DNA from: Rhodamnia argentea
Lineage: Eukaryota; Streptophyta; Magnoliopsida; Myrtales; Myrtaceae
Reading direction: 5' to 3'
NCBI RefSeq assembly: GCF_020921035.1
Contig: NC_063152.1
Location: 23,138,887-23,202,886 of the forward strand
Length of the DNA stretch: 64,000 nt
Shown piece after piece: positions 27,373 to 45,873 of the stretch (position 1 is its first letter; every line of letters begins with the position of its first letter). Position numbers and translations under genes: made by a program. Under the pieces are notes generated by a model. That model saw only the letters and a list, made by a program, of their open reading frames with translations, did no database searches and was not told the DNA's origin.

Positions 27373-29640
27373 TTCTTTTACTTATTCGTCTCCCTTTCTT
27401 TGGTGCTTTTGGGATTAGAAAATGGTGATCTGAAAACTGAAAACGAGAAGGATAGTGATGGCGATGCCGAGAATAGTTCTTCAACATCTGAGGACCATCG
27501 TAACTCATTCAACGAGTACAGATGAGGAGTACAGATGAGGACTTGAGGAGTGGAGTATCGCCATCTCCTCCGTACGCATCTGTGAACAAGCCTCTAGAGT
27601 CAAATGCGGTCGTTCGGAAGTGGAAGCCGGAGATGATCCACAGATCGAGCGGAAGGATGTCGACGAAGCTGTTGGCGATGATACTGATGGCCAAGGAAGC
27701 GAGTTAAAGCCGAACGGTGCTCTTATTACAGTTTAGTTTGTCAAGGAAGAAGAAACCCGGGGAGAGTTGGAGAGCGCCAAATATCTACATCGACAGGCTC
27801 GAGTCCACAAAGGAGTCTGTACAATGGAGACGGTGAGAGCTTTTGCGTGACGAATTCAGCAGAGAAGCCGGTACTTCACTTGTTTTCGATCAACTGTCGC
27901 GTACGATTATATGACCCCTTTTTGAAACGTGCGCCTCCGGAAATGGAATTCGCTTGATAAAGCTGTCGCGCCATTGCTCCGCAGCCTGAGGTACCGGTGA
28001 CTCCAAGAGCGGCGCAAAGGACTTCTGTGGATGAATTGCTGTGGATTGCTTGATGTCATAGCTAGGTCCAGGACATAATTTTCAGGCTTTGGTTTTCCAA
28101 GTCACCTGGGAAATTGGTTTGGTAGCTAGGCTTTGTAATGCAGCAGCATTTACATGTTTGTCAAGGGAGTAACTCTACTCTTTGAGGTCTGAAAATCGTT
28201 CTTGTTGCCGATATGCTCCAAGACTGCGAAGTTCACCAAAATCAACCGGCAAGTACTCGGGGTCCGTTGTACGCGGGACCGAGGAGCTCCTCTCGAATCC
28301 CCTCCCTCGCTCGAAGATGCCGAGTCGCAGAAGACAGACGTTAAAATACCCGAACCAAGAAAGTTAGATGCGGCGGTTTACTTCAGCTCAGGATCCTTCC
28401 TATGCTTAGTTGCTCCAGATTGTTAGCTCCGGCGGACGCATTTTCACCGAATCGTGTTTTGATTCGGGCAGATCACTTTGCTCCGCATCCCTTGAAACAA
28501 CAGTATCTGTGTATGCTGGCCAAAGGTAATGACAGACTCGCTGGAAAAATATACGCCTTCGATTCTCTTTGATTCTGATCAGCAAATCCTTAGCGAGCTT
28601 GCTCTGAACTTGAATCGTCAAGCTTGATTCCTTCCAATTGTACTTTGGTTTGCAGAGAGAACTGGGAATCTGTTATCAGTCGAAAGATGGCGAGCTCAAC
28701 AAAGATTTCTGGTAAAATATTTCCCTCCAAACAAACAAAGCCTTAGTCAAAATCAATTTTTTGTGTTACCAAACTACCCTTTGATCATAGTAGGAATATA
28801 AGGATTTGGATTGCCTAACATTGAGATTTCTGTGACATGCGTGACATTATTCAAATTAGGCCGTTCAAATAAAAATGGACGATCCGATTTGAACCACGTC
28901 ATGTGTTAAAAGGGAGAGAAAAAATGTGAGCGAGAAATTTTTTGGGGTTTCAAAAATTTTGAATTCCAAACGTGAGTCAAATCAAACCGTCTATTTTCAT
29001 TCGGATGTCTTGATTCGAGTAATGTCACGCATGTCATGGAAATCATAATGTTAAACGATTCGGATCCGAAATGTAATAGGTCTTCAAGGAGGCCCACATG
29101 CTTTATAAATAGTAAATCATTTTTATTAGTGCTTGCATGATGTTAATTGATGCAATTCAACACAGGGGCCCTTACCCCCTTTGTGCATTCATCCTTAATT
29201 TGGTCATGGACTCTCGTCTCCTCTTGAGCAACAACCCCAAATGGAGTTTGAACTTTGAAGTGGACTGGCAAATCAACAAAGCAGTTGCTCATGAGCTAGC
29301 AAATTTTGACTTTTTCGTCGAATGGGAATCACATCTTCTTTTCTTTTTAATGATCCCTCATCTAAAGTAAAAACATATAATGTTAGTAGAATCTTCTTTA
29401 ATCAATCATCTTAACATAGGCTCTTTTTCCTCCTTGTAAAATACGCACCGCTTTGATGGAATGGAACTGTTTTTTTTTTTTTAACCCAAAACAAAAAAAT
29501 TATATCCTTTTTTTAAATAATCCTTTTGCTAAATCCCCTTTAACCCTGGTTAACTATATATATATCCTAAAATAATTTTCTGTAATTCGTTCTTCCATTT
29601 AATCTCTTTCTTTGTTTTTAATTCCTTGATTTTCCCGTTC
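27373..29640. other. Region with unrecognised coding-like relics
   Basis: Short frames at 27412-27700 (acidic, ENGDLKTENEKDSDGD then a stop), 27723-27830 (RKKKPGESWRAPNIYIDR) and 28182-28440 look more gene-like in base composition than their surroundings but do not join and match no family I know. They may be remains of one decayed gene. The rest is AT-rich. A T-run is at 29470-29481. Confidence 0.3.
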
Positions 29641-29820
29641 TAAGCTCTCTTCCTTTCCTCTCCAGTCTCCACCATAGCCCCATGTAATATCACGGCTGCT
29701 CATCTTTCATCCCACGCCGGCGAGCTTCGACGAATGGAAGATAGCCACCTGCCAACGGTGGCGACGAACAGAAGTTGTTCTTCCCAAAACAGACTAGCGC
29801 ACCGAAGGTGACAGAGACCG

Positions 29821-35836
<6,016 letters not shown>

Positions 35837-37457
35837 ACTTAGATCTACGTGCATTGATTCTTCCTGTTGAATCTTCCCATGCCTTTGCACAACTAGGTAA
35901 GACCTTTGAACTTGTGATTCCTTGCTTTTCTGAACATCATGTGCATCATGTAGAGATGGAACGACTATAGGTTACTTGTGCATATAACAAGTCGGCTGCA
36001 TGGTGTGACCTTCCTGTATTATAACCTGTTAGCAACGGAATGGCATGGATTAGGGCGCTGTGGCAGTATGATGCTCATGTGACTTTTGTGTGTACCTACC
36101 GCTATAAATTCCCTTGTGTGGTGGTAGTCAATTACAACGAGGCACTTTTAAGGTCTTCAAGATGGAGTTAGACAACATCCTTGCTCTCATTTCTTATTCT
36201 CGGTTTATCATGGTTGTTTTGTTCATTGTTCTTATTCCTGTAAGTTAATCTCTTTATTTGACTTTATCCTAAAAGTAAAAACTGGCAGTTCAAGGTAGTT
36301 CCCATTCTTGAAGTGAGAACTAATTGCAAAATAACTTTTGAACCATAGTTTTGTGACTCTTTGTATTCTACATATAAAGTGCAAATTTGGATTTGACGTC
36401 ATTGGTTCTAGCATAGTAAGACTGCTGTTTGTCCGAAACAGTTGAGGGTAATTATTTTGTCTTAAGATCTTAAAAAGTTGCATAATCATAGTGTGTTTAG
36501 ACAGCCCTTTAAGTGGAGAGATCCCTGTGAATGGTAATGACGATGATTAGCATTCTATTTGATGGTACGAAGATGTAGTTAAACATCTAGAATTCCATAG
36601 TGCCTTCAAATGATTTAGTGTACACTGACTGACAATGAATGTGCCATTTACTGAATTTCCTATTACAGAGTTTCATCAGGGGACCTGAGAAAGGAAGCGT
36701 GATGCACGCGGGGATCAGTTTTTGCCCGGATGATCAGGCGCTTACTGAGGGTTGCAGCTGTGGTCACAAGTCCATTCAATTATTTAGCTTGATTATGAGA
36801 TTGTAAGATAACTTATGGCATCGCCCTGTGTAGGTATCCCTTTTTGTTAATGCTAGTTTTTCTCATCAACCTATTCTGTAATCTAGCTTGATTATTATTA
36901 TTATTTTTTTTAGCTTTCGAACTTTGAGGTAATTCTAGGCACGCTATTGATGTGTCTGAGCTTCGTAATCTTGGTCTATATCACGTGTGATCCCTAGTGG
37001 TCCGCGACATAACCGGCACCCAAGCATGCTGGGCAGTGCCGTGCCCTGCTAATACCACATTCTCTTGAGCGTACATGTCATATTCCAAGAAACGAGACTC
37101 CAATCCTGGGTAAACAAACCTCTTCCAAGCAACCTTGGCCCCATGATTATTCTCCAACAGCTGAGATCTTCATATCAACTTCTTTGGCATAGTAAAAATT
37201 TGGCCAGTTGGGGTCTACCTGCATAACCGAGGTGTTTTACCGTCCATGTAGTCATTTCAGTTTGTAATTTCCCTGATCAAGGACCAACATTCCACATTTA
37301 CTATTACAACTATGGAAAATCATGGTGCTTAAGTATGGACCAAGATTTCAAATATGTATGAACACTTGGACTTATTTTCACTTAGGACCACATGCCACGG
37401 CGTTTTTTGGATTGTCGCGATCACACAAATTTCTTTGTTTGATGCTCAATTTATTAT
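35837..37457. other. 3' flank of TAD2 and intergenic DNA
   Basis: The first part is probably TAD2 3' UTR. No further supported gene. Confidence 0.4.
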
Positions 37458-37460
37458 TAA

Positions 37461-37928
37461 GGGCCTGTTTGGTTCAGCATTGCAAATGAGCATTGGAGCT
37501 CTAAAGTCCCTTGGCCAAATGCAAATGGTGTTTAGTTCATTTTTTGACTCACTTTGGGAAGATGCAATTGCATCTCAAATGCTCTTCAAAGTCCCTTAGC
37601 CCAAAGTACCTCCGGAGGTACTTTGGGCTAAGGGACTTTGGCGAAATGCAACTAATTTTTTTATTATTTTAATTTTTTCACCTTTGCTTGCCGCCATCGC
37701 CGCCGCCACCGCCGCCGCCGGTCACCGCCGTCGCTTTTTTTTCAAAAAGAAAAAATATTTTACAAAGTTCATTTTTCACCAAACAACATTTTCGTCAAAG
37801 TTGCTTTTTAAATGTGTTTTTAAAATATACTTTACCAAACACTACTTGCATTTTGAAAAAGGCCTTTAGCCCAAAGGTATTTGCATTTTCTCAAAGTCCT
37901 TTGGCCAAATGTTGAACCAAACAGGGCC
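37461..37928. mobile_element. Tourist-like MITE (PIF/Harbinger) with internal palindrome
   Basis: The left end GGGCCTGTTTGGTTCA and the inverse of the right end GGCCCTGTTTGGTTCA match at 15 of 16 bases. Flanking TAA (37458-37460 and 37929-37931) is the 3-bp target duplication of this superfamily. The 468-bp element holds a perfect 54-bp palindrome at 37587-37640 centred on CCGG-like TCCGGA, and a GCC-rich tract. No coding capacity. Confidence 0.85.
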
Positions 37929-38195
37929 TAAGTTGTTGATTAACTTGACTGGTTAACATTAGATAATTTTCTATTAAATGTCATTAGTGAGCCTATGACA
38001 AAAGCTAACCTAATGTCTTCTGACATGAAAGACTTCAATTACAAAACGGAAAATGAGGAATAAACAGAGCAAAGCCATTTCCACGAAGCTGGTTTGCGGT
38101 CTTTAACAAAAATAAGTCCAGGTGTTCATACCAATGAAATATCTTGGCCCATACTTAAAGCACCAGATATAACATTATTTTTTGCTGGTACACTT

Positions 38196-38417
38196 TTTTT
38201 TTTTTTTTTTGAACGAAAACCTTCATTTCATACGACAAAAAGAGTACATAACTTCAAAATAAATATGCGAATTCGATAAAATAAGTAAAATAGAAAAATT
38301 TAAAAAGTAAATCAACTTGGTACTATTTGCAAAGACGAGCCCATTCTCTAAAGACAGATTTATTGTAACACCAAAGCACGTTCAACGGTTGATCACCGAA
38401 TCTCGAATTATCATGTG
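38196..38417 (-). mobile_element. 5'-truncated retroposon upstream of the TNL gene
   Basis: It starts with a T-run on the plus strand (poly-A on the minus) followed by GAACGAAAACCTTCATTTCAT, like plant LINE tails. The flanks TGCTGGTACACTT (38183-38195) and TGCTGGTACTCTT (38418-38430) match at 12 of 13 bases. It ends about 275 bases before the TNL start codon. Confidence 0.65.
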
Positions 38418-38693
38418 TGCTGGTACTCTTAGACTTTGCGAGTTATTATATCTCTTTTGAGGGGTGATGTGGTGAATTATTATATAGCAAGTAAAAAAGC
38501 AACTTCTCGGAGTTGGGGATGACATTTCGAGGAAGCTACCAAAGTTGACCTAGATCGCGAGAATCCTCCGCCCGGGAATTGGCTGATCTATTGGTATCCG
38601 CTACTTCCGCCGAATAATGCGGTGGTACGCGGTCTTCGGTACAGGAATAAATCAGCAAGAAGATCAAGCCGATTGTCGAAACTTCATCATCCA

Positions 38694-41600
38694 ATGGCTT
38701 CTTCGTCCAAACCCGTGAAGGTTTATCACGTGTTCCTGAGCTTCAGAGGCACGGATGTCCGCGACAATTTCCTCCGCCATCTCTACGCAGCTCTTGACCT
38801 GAAAGGAATCTACACTTATGTCGACAGCGAGGAGCTCAGGAAAGGGGAGGAAATAGGGCCGGCGCTTACGAAGGCGATCGAGAAATCGCACATGGCGGTC
38901 ATCATTTTCTCCGAGGCTTACGCTTCCTCATCGTGGTGTTTGGAAGAGGCGGCGAAGATCATGGAGTGCCGGGAGGAGAGAGGCCTCATGGTCTTCACGG
39001 TGTTTTACAAAGTGGAACCCAGAGAAGTGAGGACGCCAAGAGACAAGTACAGAAAAGCCATGGACAAACACGAGTCCAAGTTGGGGGAGAACTCGGAGGA
39101 AGTGAAGAGATGGAAGGAAGCTCTTTCAAAAGCCAGTAACTTGTCCGGGTGGGAATTGAAGGACGGGTAAGTAGAGTGCATGAATTAAAAGAGCATGAAT
39201 CACTTGTTTTAATCGGTGTGGAGCTCTTAGGGTTCTAACTCGACTCAGTCAGAATAGGTTTAGTTAAGTTGTGTGCTTGTGATTATCATTATTGGTTGGT
39301 GATTGCTCGTTATTTGCTAATTCAAATTGCTAAGACGATGCTACAATCTTTTTTCCCGTTTTTTTTTTGTCAGAGATGACTCAGATCATATACAGAGAAT
39401 TGTGAAGGATATTGCCAATAGCCTTGGCCGAACACCTTTGCATGTTGCTAAGCATCCGGTCGGGATAGATTCCCGTGTGGTTAAGCTGAAATCGATGTTA
39501 AACCTTGAGTCTCAGGATGGCATTCTCATGATGGGATTGTGGGGAAAAGGAGGCATAGGAAAAACGACTCTAGCTAAAGCCATTTACAATGATATTTTCG
39601 GTAAATTTGACAGTTCAAGTTTTCTGGCAGATGTTCGCGAAACTTCAAAAGAATGCAAGGATTTGGTCACTTTGCAGGAGAAATTATTATCCGAGATACT
39701 ATTACGGAAAGAAAAATTAGTAGTGTCTAGTGTTGATGCAGGTTCTGAGCTAATACGAGAAAGACTTCAGCACAAAAAAGTTCTCCTTGTCCTTGATAAT
39801 GTCGATGACTTACGCCAGTTAAATGCTTTAGCAGGAGAAGGCAATTGGTTTGGTAATGGAAGCAGGATTATTGTTACTACAAGAGATAAACATTTGATAA
39901 CTTGTTGTGCAATTGATCAAGTTCTTGTGCATGAAGTTAAAGCACTAGAAGACAGTGAAGCTCGTGAGCTGCTGAGCAGTCATGCTTTTCCGACACACCA
40001 AAAATTAGAAATCAGAAGAGATTTGGTGGATAGTGTTTTGAATCATGCTGGAGGCCTTCCTTTAGCACTTGAGGTGCTGGGTTCCTTCTTGTGTGGGAGA
40101 AGAGAAGATGTATGGGAAAGTTCACTAAAGAAGCTTTCTAAGATTCCCAACAAGACCATTAACGATGTGCTCAAAATAAGCTATGATGGACTGGAGGAAA
40201 ATGAGAAAGAGATTTTTCTCGACATTGCCTGCTTTTTTAAGAGGAGAGATACTGAGTACGTAAAGAAAGTTCTCAATAGTTGCGAACTTGAGGCGGTAAT
40301 AGGATTAGAAATCCTCATTGAGAGGTCCTTGATAAACATTGAGCACGAGCAACTGCAAATGCATGACTTGATTCAGTCAATGGGTAAGGATATTGTGAGA
40401 CTAGAATGTCGCGATGATCCCGGGAGACGCAGCAGACTATGGCTATTAGATGATGTTGTCGATGTTCTGTCGAGCGATATGGTAAGACTTGCAAATACGA
40501 TCAAAATTCTGCTTTTTATCTTTGACTCGAATGACTAAACGTGCATAACTTAAATAGTCTTGTATACGCAGGGAGCTTGTGCTGTAAAAGCCATAGTGTT
40601 GGAGCCACCTACGCCAACGGAGATATATATCGGTCCCGATGCTTTTACAAAAATGAGAAAGTTGAGATTGCTCATTTTGCGCAACGTGCATAATTCATTC
40701 CAAGGTCCTATTTATCTTCCCGATGAGCTAAGATGGTTTCGATGGGCCGGATGTGCTCGCCCGATTCCAGAATTTTCCCCTGGTCGAAACAAATTAGTGG
40801 GACTTGATATGGAGGAATGCAATATGACACTAGTGCCAAAACAATTTAAGGTGAGCATTTACCTACATGAGCCTTTTTATTAGCTACTTCATCTGTGTAT
40901 GTATTTGCTTTTTATATGTAGTAGGACACCAAAGGAAGTGGTGTTCCTTTGTTCAAAAAACAACTTGTCTACTTTCTTCAAGATCGCAAATACTTGAGTT
41001 GGGAACATTTTTACGTCTGGCAAAATTGGCATTTGAAAAATTAAGTGAAACAACTTAATTAGAGATATCCAATGGAAACATTTTGTTGATAAAATACACA
41101 ATACAATTATAAATAAATGCAGAAAGAGAAAGATATTTCAACATTTGAAAACTTTTGAAGAAGGTTATCCAATCGTAAGAGAAAACTATATGGAGAGAAT
41201 AATATATTTCGAGATTTAATTTTTTTTTTAAGGTCATTGTATCATAAGAAAATTCAAATTTTGGTGTTAAAAATATATGAGAGATGAAATAGAATAACCA
41301 CTTTCAGGTTCTGTCCATGGTTATAATATTCGTAAATTAAGTAATTGAGGATAATTGATGGAAGAAATAAAAAAAAAAAAAACAAATTAAAACCATTAGA
41401 AGTAAGAGGTCTTCTTAAATTTGAATAATGATATTAATGAAGTTCAAATACTTTCTAAACCTGAAATTTCTAACTATTGACATCGTTATTTTTCAAAATC
41501 AAATAAAATCTACCTAATGCAGAAATTCAAAATGCAAATATGTTAGTGTAATCTGAGTAACCAAATTCTAACGGTGTCGGTTGTTTACATATAGCCTTTT

Positions 41601-44430
41601 TTAATTTTACATAAAAATCGCACTGTGATAAAAATAAAAATTAAAAAAAAAGTATGATGAACGAACCATTGACGTGTATAAAAATAAAAACACTGAAAGA
41701 GTAGCTGGCTAAGTCGTCAACATATCCTAATCACAACATCTCCCACTCAAAATAACTTTAGAAGCCACGTACGTAGTCATCATGTGATAAGAGACTTACC
41801 CAATCCATTTACGTAAACAGCATGATTTGTCCTGCATCTATAGACTTAGCCCCTACCACCATTTTGGGAATTACCAAAAATATCTTAAATCTATTATACA
41901 TATGTCAATTTAAACTTTCAATTTTGCCAATTAGTCCTAAACCTATTGACGATTTGCCAATGTATTTATTTCGGTTAATTTTGTCCTGCAATCATTAATG
42001 GGAACGCCGGCCGTTCTACGTGACATGGCCGGATGCCAATGCTAGCGTGGTCAATTTTTATAGTTTTTTAAATTCTATAAATTTCTTATTTTATTTCCAT
42101 TTTCTTTTTTTTTTCTTTTCCAATGTCCCTCCATTGGTCCGTGGCCTCGAAGATGGCTGGCGGAGGGAAATAAGAGAGAAGAAAAAAAAAGGAAAAGAAG
42201 TACAAATGGAAAATAAACAAATTAAGAATTAAAAAAAAAAAGCATAAATGGAAAAATAAACAAAATTAAGAAATTTTTTTAAAAAAATTACACATTGTTC
42301 ACGTTAGCAACCATATCTGATCCAATTATTTTAAATAATATCTAAAATGTAAAAATGATAAGAGTTATCTATACCATGTTAAAGTGATCATGAAACTAAA
42401 TTGTTAGGTAAAGCACACTTGTAAGTGTGTCACGTGGCTTAATCGTTTTATCGTATATCATTTGTAAAGTTTCAAAGTGCTTAAAAATTTCTCAATACAA
42501 TGTATAATTCTCAGAAAATTAGTTTATAGTAACTTTGGAATTTTTTTTTTGGGTCAAAATAGTAACTTTGGATGAAAAGTTAATTGATGGGTTAAGAAAT
42601 TTGCTCAGAAACCATAATAGTAAGCTCTAGGCTCCTTCCACATGAAGAGTGTTGAGGCCTAAGGATGAAAATCGTTGAAAGCACAGCTTCATACGAGCAC
42701 CCTCTTTTTCCCTTTCAAAATGTTTTCCAAGAGTTAGTTTCGTTGTTTTCGCAGGACTTCCAACAATTGAAGTACCTTAATTTCAGTGAGTGCCAGTCAC
42801 TGGTTCAAATGCCCGACCTCTCATGTACTCCAAATCTCGAGGAATTGGATCTCCAGGATTGCAAGAACTTGGTGGAAGCCCACGATTCAATTGCGTATCA
42901 TGACAAGTTACATGTATTGAATCTAAGTGGGTGCTCTGAACTTTGTGTTTTTCCTAATGTGCTCAAGTCGAAAAATCTTGGAGTTCTCAATCTTTATGAA
43001 TGCACAAAACTCGAGAAGTTCCCTGATATTCCACATAAGCTCGAAGGCTTGAAAAAACTTGGGTTACAAGGGACCGCTATTAAAGAGCTTCCAGCATCAA
43101 TAGAAAATCTTGTCTCTTTGGAGGGAATGTATTTGGATAATTGCAAGAACTTGGTAAGTCTTCCCTCCGGCATTTACAAGTTACAAAACATTGAAACCTT
43201 GACACTTGACGGTTGCACAAATTTAACCGAGTTTCCAAAGTACGAGGATTCAGCTGATCCGCACATGAAGTTCGGACTTTCAAATTTAAGATGGTTAAAT
43301 CTTTCGGGATGTAATCTATCCGAAGTAGATTTTCTCGAGAATCTTTCCTGTTTTCCCTCCTTGACAACTTTATTTCTGTGGGAGAACGATATTACTAGCC
43401 TTCCTACGTCCATTAATAAGCGTCATCGGTTGGAACGATTGGAAGTTTCAAATTGCCGTCGATTACAAGGGATTCCCGAGCTTCCACCATTTTTGCACCA
43501 TCTTAAGGCAGAAGGTTGCGAATCTCTGCAAAAAAATGGAGAAGTCACTTTTTCCGTAGAACGTCGACCATGCCTCTTGGTCAGTTCACTCTCTCTCTCT
43601 CTCTCTCTCTCTCAAATTTCTATGTGGAATTCAGTAGGATTACTTAGCAAACTCCAGTTAAATTCTTCTATTGGGTACTAATATAACAAGCTTTGGTACT
43701 TTCTAACGGTCTCTCTTTAGAACAGAATCGTCCTTGTTCCGTTATTCTTTTCCCGGGAGGAGAGATGCCAGAGTGGGTCTTCCCTGTTGAAGATGATTTC
43801 GTGTCTTTCATGGCTTCAGCGAACTTGTATGATAAGTTCATTGGATTTGTTCTCTGCGTTGTTCTCGGTAATGATGAACAGCAAGGCGAACACTCATTTG
43901 AGGTTGTACTACATGCCAATGACAAAAGTTGGGCTTACAATGAAAAGACTTTTGATGCGTTGGATTCGGATCATATTTGGCTTCATTATCGCATGTCAGA
44001 TTGGCTTCGGGGAAGAGTCGATTTTGGTCAAAATGGTGAGAGTAATGTACGATTTTTGCTTACCATGTCGAGTACAAACGTGAGAAAGTGGGGATTCCGA
44101 ATAATATGCAAGCCACTAGAAGACGATTTGAAGGCCGTGCTTCAAGACAATCGGCTAATGGATCCAGCTTTACTCTATGAGATTGGGCATGAATCAACAG
44201 ACTCAGAAGCTGAGAGTTCACATATGCATGAAGATAGTTCGATCGAAACAGATCTACAGAAAGACTTGCAAGACTGTCAACTGAGTACTGACAAACATAG
44301 TCAAATTGTATCAAAGAGAAATCATAAGCTTATTCTCCCCCAAGGCATGCAAACCAGCGCAATGTCGACTGCCAATTCGACTGGCCGAGGTGAGCATGGT
44401 AGTGTTGGCTTGCAGCTGTTGTTAGAATGA
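38694..44430 (+). CDS. TIR-NBS-LRR (TNL) immune receptor, complete
   Basis: An intracellular receptor that detects pathogen effectors; its TIR domain is an NAD-consuming enzyme when activated. Five exons join in frame to 1129 residues: 38694-39166, 39374-40481, 40572-40850, 42755-43579 and 43726-44430. Exon 1 is the TIR domain with [14 protein letters not shown] and the catalytic Glu in SSWCLEEA. Exon 2 is the NB-ARC: P-loop GKGGIGKTT at residues 215-223, kinase-2 [35 protein letters not shown] and MHD as [10 protein letters not shown]. Exons 3-4 hold LRRs such as [19 protein letters not shown]. Exon 5 holds the post-LRR (C-JID-like) region starting [17 protein letters not shown]. An in-frame ATG at 38622 is possible, but 38694 gives the usual MASSSKP start. 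The acceptor of exon 5 is the second AG at 43725, which keeps phase. No stop or frameshift seen. Confidence 0.93.
40851..42754. other. TNL intron 3, repeat-bearing
   Basis: About 1.9 kb of AT-rich intron. Position 41870-42060 matches one end of the MITE-like family of 6962-7547 (ACCAAAAATATCTTAAAT, then the CGCCGGCCG tract). No gene. Confidence 0.6.
43589..43613. repeat. (CT)n run in TNL intron 4
   Basis: About 12 CT units just after the exon 4 donor. Confidence 0.85.
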
Positions 44431-44648
44431 TCGAAACTTGCCGAGGAAGCAATTCGCGGGTAAGTGAACTCGCTGATCTTGAGTACAATGCCTCTCTTTT
44501 TTTCTTGTCTTCTCGCTTCTTTTCTCAAGAAACCTTGTCATATGCAGTGGTTCCCACTTTTACTCATACTTCAACATTGAAGTATTTTATGTGCCCACTC
44601 CAAATAGTGTTGACTTTGCCAGCTACAACAATGGGAATGATCAGTCCG

Positions 44649-45215
44649 GTAGAGTTGGAAGCTATTGAGCAATGGCGGAGGACTGGATTTTCAGCTGCAG
44701 AAGTTGCAGAGAAGTTTTCAGAATGCTCCCTTTATGTGGCCTGTGAAGCATGCATAATGTGTGCCTCATCAACATCATCAGTCATTGGTACATCTGCTGA
44801 TCATACTGAAATAAAACTGAACTTTCCTAAAATTTGCTTATTCATAAATGATTAGATGACTCTTAACCCTTTTCTCAGGTATAAAGCAGGTATGCTATGG
44901 CTGTGCAAATGATAAATTCAGAGCCCGTGGCTCAATACTGTCGTTGAATTCAAGTGGCTCCGTGAATCTTACCCCTGCTTCTTCATCTCTTCTTCCTCAC
45001 TCTTATTCACCACAGTGAGATTCTTTGATGTCTTTAATGTTGTCATAATTAAATCGGGAAACATAGTATATTCAAAGAAATCTGATATTTTTATGTATGA
45101 TGGAATTATGCTTTCTGACATGCCACGGACGATGTACTCTTGATGAAGAAATCTGGTTTTTCTTGCTTATTGGTTGCAGTTGTCTCTTCTTGCAATACAC
45201 GAGAGCACGAGGCTA
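44649..45215 (+). pseudogene. Partial TAD2 copy, catalytic motifs lost
   Basis: Position 44649-44788 matches TAD2 exon 4 from the HAE motif to the donor, then intron 4, exon 5 (about 44880-44960) and part of intron 5, so this is a copy of genomic DNA, not of mRNA. HAEME has become PVELE, 12 bases are deleted just after it, CEPCIMC has become CEACIMC, and FGGCGS has become FRARGS. About 500 bases of the intron 5 region are deleted. The His zinc ligand is gone, so no activity is expected. It begins 219 bases after the TNL stop codon. Confidence 0.88.
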
Positions 45216-45865
45216 CCAAGGGCGTGCACGACAACATTTTCTGGAGCAGAAATCCGTTTGATAACGTAACTTTTGGAGCAGTAAAATAGGCTTCTCAGAT
45301 ACTGGAGCTAGTGGATACTTGACTAAGGCTTTCCCTCTTGCACTAAGTGTCAATTCTGGGCCATCACTCTGCTATTCTTCCTAGAGACGATTCTCAGTAT
45401 TCCAGTGGCGTCTGTAAATCCACCGAAGTGCTCGGAACCAGATTGGGATTTACAGAGAGGAGCGGAATGGGATGCAGGGACAGGGTTCGAGGGGAGAGAT
45501 GATGGCGGTCTGGTCTAGTCGACGAAGAAGCAAAATTACCATAGGGACGCCATTTTGACATCCTTTTGAGTGGTTCTGGTTGAGGCATCCGAAATGAAAG
45601 AGGACAAAAGAGATCTAGTTCTATCGTTGGCGCGAGCAGGGATTACCATCGATGCTTAATACAACAAAACTGACTGTCTCGTTGAAGCCCTAAATAACAA
45701 TCAATCTCAATTCTTTCTCCCTGTTTCGCTCTCTTCGCCAATTTTCTCTGCCGTCGCATTCCTCCCATCGCCTTCATCAAAAGGGTAGCAACCAAGCTTG
45801 TACTGGACAAGAAAACAGTATAGCAATTTGAGAGCTCAATAGTCAGGCCTAAAATGAACAAGGAA
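45216..45865. other. Intergenic stretch
   Basis: No supported gene. ORFs here are short with no known motif. Confidence 0.45.
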
Positions 45866-45873
45866 CATTTATT

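Noticed and set aside
36960-37350. LTR retrotransposon
   Set aside because: No paired long repeats, primer-binding site or pol motifs found here or elsewhere in the window.
44427-44855. A second functional TAD2
   Set aside because: The His zinc ligand and Pro-Cys motif are changed and most exons are missing.
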